DNA of 64,000 bases from Danxiaibacter flavus (GTDB lineage: Bacteria > Bacteroidota > Bacteroidia > Chitinophagales > Chitinophagaceae): assembly GCF_041060425.1 (NCBI RefSeq), contig NZ_JAULBC010000002.1, forward strand, positions 496,001 to 560,000. The letters run 5' to 3'. A program made the position numbers and the translations under genes. Numbering within the stretch: position 1 is the first letter of the stretch; every line of letters starts with the position of its first letter. This document shows, piece by piece, positions 56,101 through 64,000 of the stretch. The notes under the pieces were generated by a model, which did no database searches, had not been told where the DNA came from, and saw only the letters and a list, made by a program, of their open reading frames with translations.

Positions 56101-56460
56101 TTTCTTGTCATCGGGCGAAAAATCATAAGGATAATCGCCTGAACTGTTATATGTCAGACGAGCCGGTGCACCACCTGTAGCAGGCATCACAAACACGTCA
56201 AAATTTCCATAACGGTCACTGGCGAAAGCAATTGATTTACCATCGTGACTCCAAACAGGCATCATATCCTGGGCCTCATGAATAGTTAAAGGAGTTGCAG
56301 TCCCGCCCGACGACGGAACCGTGTAGATATCACCTTTGTAACCAAAAGCAATTGTTTTTCCGTCGGGACTGATGGCAGGGTAACGCATCCATAAAGGCGT
56401 TTCCTGCGCATTTAGCGAGAGCGTACCAACGGTGCATAGTAGAGCTAAAAACGTTCTCAT
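53185..56460 (-). CDS. Tricorn-like S41 peptidase
   Basis: 1091 aa with signal peptide (MRTFLALLCTVGTLSLNAQ). Residues about 25-320 and 320-640 hold two WD40/PD40 propellers (PAISPDGKTIAFGY, PVWSHDGKSIAFASD and so on), then a PDZ domain (about 840-910) and the S41 core domain. Nucleophile Ser992 in EGNYSDAF, supporting residues in GGGWLHDDL and ENHQVEPD. Tricorn homologues degrade peptides; this one is likely periplasmic or surface-bound, not cytosolic. A Lys/Glu-rich stretch (KEKEEKEKSEKEK) near 560-590 is a linker. Confidence 0.92.
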   Translation of the reverse strand: MRTFLALLCTVGTLSLNAQETPLWMRYPAISPDGKTIAFGYKGDIYTVPSSGGTATPLTIHEAQDMMPVWSHDGKSIAFASDRYGNFDVFVMPATGGAPARLTYNSSGDYPYDFSPDDKKIIFGSARNVPANDILFYSPRLFQNLYSVDVKGGRALLISAGGFENAHYNSNGSQIVFQDRKGYEDPWRKHQTSSVTRDIWVMDVAAKSFKKISNYVGEDREPVYSNDNQSIYYLSEKNGNQNIYKIPAAGGTEQQLTDLKTNPVRHLSISKDNTLCFTYNGEIYTMKDGAPSKISIRITNDGREGIEKNLPVNGNVTEFALSPNGKEVAFVTRGEIFITSVDGTQTKRITNTPQQERMVEWNPDGRSVIYAAERDDSWDILKTSIVNKDEPYFYASTVLKEEPVIATSAEEFRPKYSPDGKEIAYIEERNILKVYNVATKQTRVVLPKGRNYSYSDGDWDFNWSPNSQWLVSDDQEGNWFSGNVALIKADGSKGIQHPIPSGFGQGNVKWTWSGKALSWVNAREGRKSLAQQGSREVDVYVGFFDQDQFERFKLSKEDFALLKEKEEKEKSEKEKAEKNKTEDKSTAKKAEPSKSDTATSLKSWVPNIENMENRVARITINSSSVSDYAVSPDGEKVYYLSSFEKGYDLWVTEPRTHETKVLAKLGGSQSGIEMSKDGKSIFVLNKGGVVKVDESGKMSPIGINGDMVLNQAAERSYILGHAYRQVQKKFYDPALHGVDWKKTYENYSRFLPHISNNYDFQELLSEMLGELNASHTGGRYNPVNPNGDATATLGLMYDETYTGKGLKVTDVITGGPFDKSYSKIKNGTIIEKIDGMPVTDSIDFAVLLNRKADRNILLDLTDGSGNHWQETSKPITFGEESALMYKRWVKKMEDMVAKLSNGKVGYVHVQGMNDASFRSTFDAVLGRNFGKQALIVDTRFNGGGWLHDDLATFLSGKRYLDFAPQGNRLNDGEPMGRWTKPSCVLMSEGNYSDAFIFPYIYKQNGIGKLIGMPVAGTGTAVWWETQIDPTIVFGIPMVATIGKEGHPTENHQVEPDIKVPLRYEDFLNGKDAQIEAAVKEMLTEIGGQASK

Positions 56461-56648
56461 GTGTTTTTATTTGTTTAAAAAGTTGTCTGGCTGGCAAGAG
56501 CGAAGGACGCAATCAATGTATTTTTCTCATCACCAATGAACAGCAGCGAATGCAGTACAGATTGCGAAACAAGGCGTTAAAGTACTAATAATTAGAATAC
56601 AACTTTGGCTTAGACTTAAAAAATCTGATAAACGGACAGTTCTTTGTC

Positions 56649-57422
56649 TCAATGGTTATGCAGGCATTTAATGCTTAGCATTGTCTGCCGGTATTTTTCC
56701 CCGATCTTAAACACGTCGTACATGAACATCAATGAATCATCTAGGTTGTTTAAATATGTGTCGCCGCATTTGGCCGGCACTGTTTTATACTTCGTATACT
56801 CTGCATCATCTGAATCTTCAAAAAACAGCTGGGCTTTTAAATTGAGTTTACTGCTTTGCGGTTTAAAATCCTTCATAAAATAAAAACGATGCCCCGGTGT
56901 TGAGTTGCTTGGTTCCATATCCCAGGACACTGCTTCAACCATTTGAAATTTACTGACAGGTTTGTTGTACAAAAATTTGAATCTATTTTGTCCATGATGG
57001 AATGAATGCGTAACAACAAGCGTATCGCCTGTAATACTTACCTTCGGACCTCGTCCATCGCTTTCCATGGCCGTTGACGAATCTAATACTTCAATCTTTC
57101 CACTAAGTTTCTTATAAACAACAATCTTTGTTTTAAAGTTTGCAGTATCAAACCCGACTTCAATATTTTCCAATACTCCATCTTTGTCAAAGTCTGCAGA
57201 GTCAATCATAGTGCTATAATGGTCAGAGTCCTTAAGAGCAGTGATGTAGTTTTGACCAAACAATTTGTTGAACGAAGTGTCAATGGTTGCCGATTTTGGA
57301 ATTGATGACTGACCGGCAGGTTTGAAAAATAATGTATCACTTCTGTCTCCACGACCAATTTGATGTGAACTATTTTTACATGAAAGGCACAGAAATAAAA
57401 GAAATACCCAAACTCGATTCAT
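56649..57422 (-). CDS. Hypothetical lipoprotein
   Basis: 257 aa. MNRVWVFLLFLCLSC gives lipobox Cys15. It contains DFDKDGVLENIEVGFD, resembling an FG-GAP/EF-hand calcium loop, and a C-terminal helix with cysteine. No family recognised. Forty-four bp upstream of the DUF58 gene's stop on the same strand; perhaps not part of that operon. Confidence 0.65.
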   Translation of the reverse strand: MNRVWVFLLFLCLSCKNSSHQIGRGDRSDTLFFKPAGQSSIPKSATIDTSFNKLFGQNYITALKDSDHYSTMIDSADFDKDGVLENIEVGFDTANFKTKIVVYKKLSGKIEVLDSSTAMESDGRGPKVSITGDTLVVTHSFHHGQNRFKFLYNKPVSKFQMVEAVSWDMEPSNSTPGHRFYFMKDFKPQSSKLNLKAQLFFEDSDDAEYTKYKTVPAKCGDTYLNNLDDSLMFMYDVFKIGEKYRQTMLSIKCLHNH

Positions 57423-57466
57423 TAATGAATTGTTTCATTTTTTTTGATTTGATACAATCAATCTCA

Positions 57467-58810
57467 TTACAACATTTGCCTTGCTTTTATCTCCAGATAC
57501 TTATTTATCGCATTCACCGTTAATTGCTCTGGTGTTGTAAGTAGCGTTAAAATCCCTTGCTGATTTAACTCTTTCACCATCTGCCTTTTTTCGAAACTAA
57601 ACTTTTCTGCAATGGTTTTTATGTAGATCTCTTCTGTATTCGACGCAGGTGTGTGAACCAGTTTTTTGATTTCCGTATTCTCAAAAAAAACAACCAGCAA
57701 CAAGTGATAATGCGACATCATTTTCAGATAAGGCATTTGCCTTTGCAGACTGTACAGCGACTCAAAATTGGTGAACAAAACCAACAGGCTTCTTTGTTTT
57801 ATTTTGTTTCTGACATAGCTGTATAAGGCCTCATACCCTGAATCAGTAAAATCTGTTTGCTGCTTGTATAGCGTTTCAAGAATGGCCTCCATCTGTAGCG
57901 ACTTACGTTCCGGCGGCAGGTAGGAATCAACTCTTTTCCCGAATGTAAGCAGTCCCATTTTGTCCTGTTTATGTAAGGCAACGTTACTTAACACCAGCGA
58001 TGAATTGATCGCATAGTCCAGCAATGACAAACTATCAAATGGCATTTTCATACTTCTGCCCTTGTCAATAACACATATGATCTGCTGGCTCTTTTCATCT
58101 ACATACGTGTTTACCATTAACTGGCTTTTGCGTGCCGAAGCTTTCCAGTTCACCGTGCGGTAATCATCTCCTCTTACGTAATCTTTGATCTGTTCAAATT
58201 CAACACTGTGCCCGCTTTTCCGCAACTTTTTATTACCGGCTTCCTGTAGTTCATTTGTAACTGCATTCAGTCCGAACTTACGCATCTGCAGATAAGATGG
58301 ATAAACAGCAACTATCTCCTCTGCGGGAAATTCAAAGCGGCGTCTTACAAGGCCAACAGGACTTTCCACCAGCGCAATGATATTTCCAAAACTATATTCA
58401 CCACGTTCGAAAGGCTTCAAAAAATATTCAATCGCCTGATTACCGTTCCCCTCCATCCTAAAATCACGTTTCCAGTTTCTGTCCTGGAACTGAACCGGTA
58501 TTTCATCAATCAACCTCACCTTAAGCGTAAAACCATATTGGTTTGTAACCGTAATTTCAACTTTATTGTCATCGCCATTACTAAAACGCTGCAAACGCTT
58601 TCTGTTTGCAGTTATTCCGCGCCGGTTTCCATATAATATTGAAGTGTCAATCAGAATAAGGATAACCATCAGGCCCAGCAAAACTTTTCCCATTTCTTCC
58701 AATACGGGTATATAGAAAGAAAGAATAAAAAGCAGTACCAGCGCGGTTCCCACAATGTAGGTGCGCCTGCTCAGGTAAAAGCTTTTGTATAGACTTTTAA
58801 TATTTGCCAA
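57467..58810 (-). CDS. DUF58 protein (MoxR-associated)
   Basis: 447 aa from TTG 58810, three bases below the MoxR stop; the first ATG would be inside the membrane region, so TTG is the start. Two N-terminal helices, a cystatin/Ig-like domain, then DUF58 motif RGDDYRTVNWKASAR and a vWA-like end (VIDKGRSM, FTDSGYEALYSYV). Partners of MoxR ATPases; proposed to act in cell-envelope assembly. Confidence 0.88.
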   Translation of the reverse strand: MANIKSLYKSFYLSRRTYIVGTALVLLFILSFYIPVLEEMGKVLLGLMVILILIDTSILYGNRRGITANRKRLQRFSNGDDNKVEITVTNQYGFTLKVRLIDEIPVQFQDRNWKRDFRMEGNGNQAIEYFLKPFERGEYSFGNIIALVESPVGLVRRRFEFPAEEIVAVYPSYLQMRKFGLNAVTNELQEAGNKKLRKSGHSVEFEQIKDYVRGDDYRTVNWKASARKSQLMVNTYVDEKSQQIICVIDKGRSMKMPFDSLSLLDYAINSSLVLSNVALHKQDKMGLLTFGKRVDSYLPPERKSLQMEAILETLYKQQTDFTDSGYEALYSYVRNKIKQRSLLVLFTNFESLYSLQRQMPYLKMMSHYHLLLVVFFENTEIKKLVHTPASNTEEIYIKTIAEKFSFEKRQMVKELNQQGILTLLTTPEQLTVNAINKYLEIKARQML

Positions 58811-58813
58811 TGA

Positions 58814-59791
58814 TTAACGGGGAATTTCAATTGAATGAATAATCTGTTGTATCACCTCGTCTGTAGTAATACCTTCCATTTCTTTCTCCGGCGCCAGCAA
58901 CAGCCTGTGTCGAAGCACAGATGGCGCTACAAAAACAACATCATCAGGTATTACAAAGTCACGCCCATTTAATGCAGCTATTGCTTTGGAGGCGTTCATA
59001 AGCGCAAGAGACGCCCTCGGAGATGCACCTAAGAACAATGATTTATGGCTACGTGTAGTAATAGTGATCTTTGCTATAAACTGCAACAGTTTTTCGTCGA
59101 TCAATACCTGTTTGGTTAATGTCCTTACTATTTGCACCTGCTCTGCGGAGAGAACAGGAATTACACTGTCCAAAATATTCTGATTACCTGCATTATGAAA
59201 GTTTGCGAGGATATTCATCTCCTGTGCTTCTGTTGGATAGGGCACATTGATCTTGAAAAGAAACCTGTCCAGCTGAGCCTCAGGTAAACGGTAAGTTCCT
59301 TCATATTCGATAGGATTTTGTGTTGCTACGATCATGAAGGGTGACTCCATTAAATAGCTTTGCCCATCTATTGTTACCTGCCTTTCTTCCATCACTTCGA
59401 ATAAGGCTGCCTGAGTTTTTGCCGGAGCCCGGTTAATCTCATCAATCAATACAATATTGCTAAAGATGGGACCTTTCTTAAATTCGAATTCACCGTTTTT
59501 CGGACTGAAGATCGATGTTCCCAAAACATCTGAAGGCATCAGGTCCGGAGTAAACTGGATACGGGAAAAATCTACGGCCATGCTTTTGGCCACCAGCCTT
59601 GCGGTAAGCGTTTTTGCTACGCCGGGTGCACCTTCTATTAACACATGTCCATCGGCAAGTATTGCAGCAATAATCAGTTTCAGCATTTCATCCTGCCCAA
59701 CAATCACTTTTTTAATCTCCCCCATTATGGCCATCACAGCCTCATTAAGTCTTGACAGATCAATACGTTCCTGGAATATCGTTTCTTCCAT
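58814..59791 (-). CDS. MoxR-family AAA+ ATPase
   Basis: 325 aa. Walker A GAPGVAKT (54-61), Walker B LIDEINRAPAKTQAAL, sensor 1 VATQNPIEYEGTYRLPEAQLDRF, then an arginine finger (SPRASLAL). Likely chaperone for activation of membrane or secreted partners. Its ATG overlaps the stop of the DUF4350 gene (TAATG). Confidence 0.95.
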   Translation of the reverse strand: MEETIFQERIDLSRLNEAVMAIMGEIKKVIVGQDEMLKLIIAAILADGHVLIEGAPGVAKTLTARLVAKSMAVDFSRIQFTPDLMPSDVLGTSIFSPKNGEFEFKKGPIFSNIVLIDEINRAPAKTQAALFEVMEERQVTIDGQSYLMESPFMIVATQNPIEYEGTYRLPEAQLDRFLFKINVPYPTEAQEMNILANFHNAGNQNILDSVIPVLSAEQVQIVRTLTKQVLIDEKLLQFIAKITITTRSHKSLFLGASPRASLALMNASKAIAALNGRDFVIPDDVVFVAPSVLRHRLLLAPEKEMEGITTDEVIQQIIHSIEIPR

Positions 59792-61026
59792 TATGCTGTT
59801 GTTTTATAAAATTCTGTAATTGATATATAAAGATCGTTTAGTTGCGCCTCATTAATAAAGTTTTCAGATTGCACTTCCTGGAAACGATAAACCAATGATC
59901 GCGTTTTCTCTTCATCGTAACCGGATTTAGCGCTTAGGCTTTTAATAAACTGGTCGTCCAGAACATTGGTCTGAATAAGGTATTTACCCCGAAGGTGTTC
60001 CAGAAAAAAAGCAATCATTTTATTAGCGAGGTTAATGTGATCACTTTTCTCATAGTACAATCTGCCGATTGTTTGTACAAAATCCAACGAATCATTCCGT
60101 GGCTTTTCCATAACAGGTATAATGCGTTGCAATCGCTTAACATTTAATAATGCATATAAAGCCAATAACGCAAGGGCCAGGAATAATGCCCATCTGAAGG
60201 CCGGGTGCCGGAGCAACTCTTTAAATGGCGAGGGCTCGGATGGCCGTTCGTTTTCCGGAAGTTTGTACACAAAATATTCATCCCATATGATCTTTTTTGT
60301 AGATGCCGGAATCAACGACATAGAGGCTTTCAGATAGTCTATGTTATTACCCTGCAACAAAAAATAGTTCGCAAACAGAAATGGATTGCTGTGAAAAAAG
60401 AAATTCCCCTGCCCAGAGTGCAGCTGCAGGTAGTTAATATTATTATTACTGTTTTTTCCCAGCGGTTTGTAATAGCTTGAATCGTATTCATTAAAAAAAC
60501 TGGCAAACTGAAAGCCGGGATTGAAGTAAAGTTGCTCATCTCCGGGAAAAGGTGGATGCAACAATCTGCTTTTTCCTGAATCAATAAGATAACCGTTATA
60601 CCCTGGTCCCATATTTTCATAATAGCCTTCTTCCTGTAATTTAAAGAAAGCCCTTGCCTGGTAACTCATGGAAGGCGAACAGATGAAAATAGTGTTGCCG
60701 CTTTTTACAAATTTGTTCAGGTAAGCAAGCTCTTCTTTATTCGGATTGAACTGCCGTGAAATAAGAAACATTAATGTATGTCCGTTATCCACATAATTTT
60801 TGTTATCCCACTGCAACGGAGATACCCTGCTGATGTTCATTTCAGCGCCACCGAACATTTCTGGCAGCATTGCGTAAGTGATAAATGTGCCATAGGGATT
60901 TTTTCCTTTCCGGGTGAGTGTAACACGCTCATCAAAACCTTTGGGGCGTATCGCAAATAGTGCCACCAAAACGGTTACCAACAGTGCCACAAGGCCGATA
61001 ATGATATAGGGAATATTTTTTTTCAA
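59791..61026 (-). CDS. DUF4350 domain membrane protein
   Basis: 411 aa. One N-terminal helix, an extracytoplasmic domain with NPYGTFITYAMLPEMF, YLNKFVKSGNTIFI (the DUF4350 GATase-like core), a membrane helix near 265-285, and a C-terminal cytosolic part. Found with MoxR/DUF58 genes; function unknown. Confidence 0.87.
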   Translation of the reverse strand: MKKNIPYIIIGLVALLVTVLVALFAIRPKGFDERVTLTRKGKNPYGTFITYAMLPEMFGGAEMNISRVSPLQWDNKNYVDNGHTLMFLISRQFNPNKEELAYLNKFVKSGNTIFICSPSMSYQARAFFKLQEEGYYENMGPGYNGYLIDSGKSRLLHPPFPGDEQLYFNPGFQFASFFNEYDSSYYKPLGKNSNNNINYLQLHSGQGNFFFHSNPFLFANYFLLQGNNIDYLKASMSLIPASTKKIIWDEYFVYKLPENERPSEPSPFKELLRHPAFRWALFLALALLALYALLNVKRLQRIIPVMEKPRNDSLDFVQTIGRLYYEKSDHINLANKMIAFFLEHLRGKYLIQTNVLDDQFIKSLSAKSGYDEEKTRSLVYRFQEVQSENFINEAQLNDLYISITEFYKTTA

Positions 61027-61035
61027 AGGATATTT

Positions 61036-61878
61036 CTAAAATTTACTGAAACTGCTTTTTAAGTCATCAAATTGTTCTTTCGTTATCGCAAACTTGCCGT
61101 ACCATACATATTCATAGTTGCGCGAGGCGGTTGCAAAATCTTTAAAATAAGGTGTTCCATTCAGCTCAAACAGGTAATCCATATTTGTCTTATCAAAGCC
61201 GTATTGGATAATATTTTTAAGCGACATCTGTTTTAGCATTTGCAGAAAACAAAGCCGCGTAGCTAACCGCAGGTCATTATCGGCAATCGCCTTGTTAATA
61301 CTGGTTTTGAAATCAATGTCGAAAATATTCTCCGACGCAGTCGCCTCCCCTTCTTCCTGTTTTATCTTTCTACCCTTTGTAGCCAGCAATATTTTATTGT
61401 TTATGAGATAGACAATAAACAAGAATGCCAGGAATGCAATAACAAGCGACCAGATGAGCACCCTTGCCGTTTTACTGCTGAGTGCGCGAACCAATTTCTC
61501 CAGGAAGTCAGCATTGTTTTCATTCTCAGCTTGTTTTCGTTCTTCCCTTAACCCATATTTAAAATCATCATCGCTTTTTATTTTGCTCCATGCATCCGGA
61601 CTAAAAGAACGGATCTCGTTCAATGTATCATTTGTCACCGGCGAGAAAAAAATCATTTCTTTTTCCTCTGACTTTTCATCAGCTCTCACCTGGTCTGTAT
61701 TATTTTCTACTATTGTATCGCCACCTGCAACACTATCTGCTATAGAAGTATCAACAGCTTCATCATTCAGGGAACGGGTTGCAGATGTGTCTTCGGCTTG
61801 TTGAGCGTAGAGGGAATCCGCAACGAAGAAAGTTAGCAGCAGCAGTATTATTGAAATGTATTTACGTTGCCTCATCAT
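61036..61878 (-). CDS. DUF4129-type membrane protein
   Basis: 280 aa. Signal-like start, Asp/Glu-rich extracytoplasmic segment, one membrane helix (about 140-160), then a C-terminal domain with LRLATRLCFLQMLKQM and NYEYVWYGKFAITKEQF like DUF4129. Its start overlaps the SpoIIM gene stop by ATGA. Confidence 0.8.
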   Translation of the reverse strand: MMRQRKYISIILLLLTFFVADSLYAQQAEDTSATRSLNDEAVDTSIADSVAGGDTIVENNTDQVRADEKSEEKEMIFFSPVTNDTLNEIRSFSPDAWSKIKSDDDFKYGLREERKQAENENNADFLEKLVRALSSKTARVLIWSLVIAFLAFLFIVYLINNKILLATKGRKIKQEEGEATASENIFDIDFKTSINKAIADNDLRLATRLCFLQMLKQMSLKNIIQYGFDKTNMDYLFELNGTPYFKDFATASRNYEYVWYGKFAITKEQFDDLKSSFSKF

Positions 61879-62837
61879 TTAATTTTTGCTGCTCTTGTCA
61901 GAGACTTTTGTAATCTGACCGGATAGATCACAAAATACCCAACAATAAAAACAAGAGATAAAATAAGAATGCTAATGCTAAGCGCTGCGGGCATGCGGTA
62001 ATAACGTGTAACGAAGCCTTCCACAAAAGCCGCAATCATAAAAACGGGCACCAGGCCGATGATGATCTTAATACCGTCTTTAGCACCGTTCTTTAAAGCA
62101 GTAATGCGCTTCAACGTTCCGGGGAACAACCAGCTTTTTCCAATAATAACACCAGTTGCAGCGGCTATGATGATAGCCGAGAGTTCCAATGTTCCGTGGA
62201 GCATAACAGTAAGAATGGAAAGTCCGCCATATCCTTTGGAAAAGAACATGTATTCAAATGCTCCCAACCTGATACCTTCTTCCACCATATCTTTAACGCT
62301 TAGCACTCCCAGGAAAATTCCTTCTCCGAAATATCGAAAGGCAACACTTACGTTATTGATCATAATGCCTATCCACATTAAAAAACTGTTGCCGGTCTGG
62401 TATATGCCAAAGGGATTTCCACTTTCTATATTTTGTTCGGTCGTATTTACATAGAAGTCTCCGAGCATATTTCTTACAAAGCTTTCATCTGCTTTTGCAG
62501 AAAAAAATCCGACAAACAAAAAGATCATAAAAAGGAGAAAACAGATCAATAGCACTAATTGATGCCTGGCAATTGTTAGTGGCAAATCATATTTAAAAAA
62601 AGTAACGAACCGGTTGGTTTCTTCTCTCCTGTTTTTGTAGATAGACAAGTATCGCTTCGAAGCCTCAGCATTTAAAAAGCGGGTGACCTTACTATAAGGA
62701 TAATAGCTTTTGGCATAGCCGAGATCTTCCACAAGCTGGGTGAATTCACTGGCCATTTCATCGGTGTCGGGTGAGGGTTGTTGACTGATTCGCTCCCACC
62801 GTTCCTTATTCTTCTTTATGAATAACGCTTCGCGCAA
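61875..62837 (-). CDS. Stage II sporulation protein M-like (DUF95) membrane protein
   Basis: 320 aa from TTG 62837: the frame upstream closes with TGA after a few codons and the protein begins MREALFIKKNKERW, like homologues. Several helices (about 95-310) with HGTLELSAIIIAAATGV and the SpoIIM core. Not sporulation: common in Bacteroidota beside RDD, MoxR and DUF58 genes. Confidence 0.88.
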   Translation of the reverse strand: MREALFIKKNKERWERISQQPSPDTDEMASEFTQLVEDLGYAKSYYPYSKVTRFLNAEASKRYLSIYKNRREETNRFVTFFKYDLPLTIARHQLVLLICFLLFMIFLFVGFFSAKADESFVRNMLGDFYVNTTEQNIESGNPFGIYQTGNSFLMWIGIMINNVSVAFRYFGEGIFLGVLSVKDMVEEGIRLGAFEYMFFSKGYGGLSILTVMLHGTLELSAIIIAAATGVIIGKSWLFPGTLKRITALKNGAKDGIKIIIGLVPVFMIAAFVEGFVTRYYRMPAALSISILILSLVFIVGYFVIYPVRLQKSLTRAAKIK

Positions 62838-62871
62838 GGTCTGGATTTTTTTTCAAGGTAAATGATTAGTT

Positions 62872-63046
62872 TCAAATTGGAAAATTTGAGGATTTGAAAT
62901 TTGAGATTTGAGGCGTGAGGGGTGAGACACAAGGTCCGAGGCATTATATCTCTTACCTTATCCCTTCTGCGTTAAGCCTTACGCCTCACACCTCATGCTT
63001 CTATCAAAAAACGTATAACGTACCACTTATAACTTATAACTTTTCC
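62872..63046. repeat. Mixed word arrays between divergent genes
   Basis: TTTGAGGATTTGAAATTTGA-type words (62885-62912), GCGTGAGGGGTGAGAC and CCTTACGCCTCACACC words (62912-63000, inverted to each other) and AACGTATAACGTACC-type words (63008-63046). No gene; separates the SpoIIM-led operon from the RDD gene. Confidence 0.75.
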
Positions 63047-63063
63047 CTACTTTTAAATTAACT

Positions 63064-63852
63064 ATGGCTCAACTAAGAATACTTACCTCATTTAACATCG
63101 AGCTGGATTTTGACACGGCTGAATTCCACAAGCGGCTTTTTGCCTGGGCGATAGACGTTATTATCATTTTCATATATTTCTTTACTGCAATAAAAGTGTT
63201 TAACAGCCTTTTCAGCTCTGAAACCGAAAACATTAACGGGTGGGCCATTTTCCTGATACTCTTGGCGCCAATGTCCCTGTACCCACTGGTTACTGAGATA
63301 ACAATGAATGGACAAACACTTGGAAAAAAATTGGTAGGGATACAGGTGATCAACGAAACTGGCGGCAATGCAACAATCAGCCAGTTCCTTATCAGGTGGA
63401 TGCTTCGTTCGTCGGACCTGATGATCGTGATAATGATCTTTGCCATTCTGCTTAAAAATGAATACCTGCTCCGCGCGGTGATATTCACTTTGATATTGGC
63501 CATAACGGACCTGGCTTGCCTTGTCGGCACAAAAAAATCGCAACGCCTTGGTGATCTTGCCGCGGGCACCATCCTAATCAAAACAAAACAAAAGGCTGAC
63601 CTTACAGAAACCATTTTTATTGAAACACAGGATGATTATGTTCCGCTTTATCCTGAGGTAATGAGGCTTAGCGACAGGGATATGAACGCCATAAAGAATG
63701 TACTGAATGCCCTTTCTAAAAAAAGTAACTGGCCACTTGCTGACCGCACCGCAGAAAAGGTTCAAAGCATTTTAGGCATTCAATCGAAGCAGGATTCATT
63801 GAGTTTTCTGGAAACGCTGCTGAAGGATTATAATCATCTTTCAACCAAGTAG
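63064..63852 (+). CDS. RDD-family membrane protein
   Basis: 262 aa. HKRLFAWAIDVIIIFIYFF (R-D motif in helix 1), NGQTLGKKLVGIQVI, QFLIRWMLRSSDLMI and RLGDLAAGTILI define the RDD domain; the C-terminal ~85 residues are soluble and helical. Divergent from the SpoIIM-MoxR genes and a usual member of that neighbourhood. Confidence 0.88.
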   Translation: MAQLRILTSFNIELDFDTAEFHKRLFAWAIDVIIIFIYFFTAIKVFNSLFSSETENINGWAIFLILLAPMSLYPLVTEITMNGQTLGKKLVGIQVINETGGNATISQFLIRWMLRSSDLMIVIMIFAILLKNEYLLRAVIFTLILAITDLACLVGTKKSQRLGDLAAGTILIKTKQKADLTETIFIETQDDYVPLYPEVMRLSDRDMNAIKNVLNALSKKSNWPLADRTAEKVQSILGIQSKQDSLSFLETLLKDYNHLSTK

Positions 63853-63935
63853 AATTTGGATACAGACCGGGATTTAGGGATTAGAGGATTTATCAGATTG
63901 CTGACTTTGCTAATAATTACAGATATTTAGCTCGT

Positions 63936-64000
63936 ATGATAAAAGAAGCAACAAATATAGACTTCTATACTACCGGGAGGCAGCTCTCGCAAAATGACTT
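63936..64000 (+). CDS. Partial CDS, N-terminus only
   Basis: ATG 63936 opens to the window edge: MIKEATNIDFYTTGRQLSQN. The start resembles a small conserved Bacteroidota protein with the NxDFYTTGRQ motif, function unknown. Only 21 codons are visible. Confidence 0.5.
   Translation, partial: MIKEATNIDFYTTGRQLSQND

Overview
The window reads as a low-to-mid GC Bacteroidota chromosome, most likely family Chitinophagaceae. Evidence: three proteins end in type IX secretion (T9SS) sorting domains (one CHU_C/gliding type, two Por-type). Several promoters fit the Bacteroidota consensus TTTG-n19-TAnnTTTG. Families typical of the phylum are present (DUF2723, YfhO, putative porin PF14121, TonB receptor with a carboxypeptidase-like N-terminal domain, DUF1080, tricorn-like peptidase). 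It is a draft assembly: a run of exactly 100 Ns (12931-13030) sits inside a tRNA-Val gene.

Layout. 1-10 kb: minus-strand envelope and glycan genes (YfhO, gmd, a secreted propeller/CHU_C protein, a DUF2723 glycosyltransferase-like protein, a DUF4258 protein). 10.5-20 kb: mtaB, two small conserved proteins, two tRNA-Val genes, an aldehyde dehydrogenase, the N-degron pair clpS-aat, a CNT nucleoside transporter with an unusual loop, and an M43 metalloprotease. 20.6-24.2 kb: TlpA-like thioredoxin, putative porin, purine nucleoside phosphorylase. 24.6-30.5 kb: translation block read leftwards (rpsU, xerC-like, hpf, a small lipoprotein, tRNA Thr-Tyr-Gly-Thr, tuf, tRNA-Trp, secE, nusG), plus ribE. 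30.7-40 kb: Hsp70 (HscA-like), RDD protein, tyrS, hydrolase, a two-component system and a TonB receptor. 40-52.7 kb: lipoprotein, SPFH protein plus ribbon-helix-helix regulator with a palindromic promoter site, PepSY-like protein, DUF1080/HEAT protein with a Tat-exported Gfo/Idh oxidoreductase, NfeD-slipin, thioredoxin, T9SS propeller protein. 53-64 kb: tricorn-like peptidase, lipoprotein, and the DUF58-MoxR-DUF4350-DUF4129-SpoIIM-RDD membrane cluster.

Systems that work together: Aat makes N-degrons that ClpS delivers to Clp protease; the Gfo/Idh oxidoreductase and DUF1080 hydrolase fit a 3-keto-glycoside route; NfeD and slipin form the usual protease/SPFH pair; MoxR, DUF58 and their membrane partners form one cluster; and the SPFH-RHH operon looks self-regulated.

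The least explained feature is between genes. Many spacers hold short arrays of degenerate repeated words. The words differ from place to place but the architecture is the same, and many arrays begin at, or within a few bases of, a stop codon. Two inverted copies of a ~120-140-bp dispersed repeat with an identical 27-bp GC-rich core, and a ~150-bp REP/BIME-like inverted element, add to this. Bacterial start codons TTG and GTG recur where signal peptides or family N-termini fix the start.
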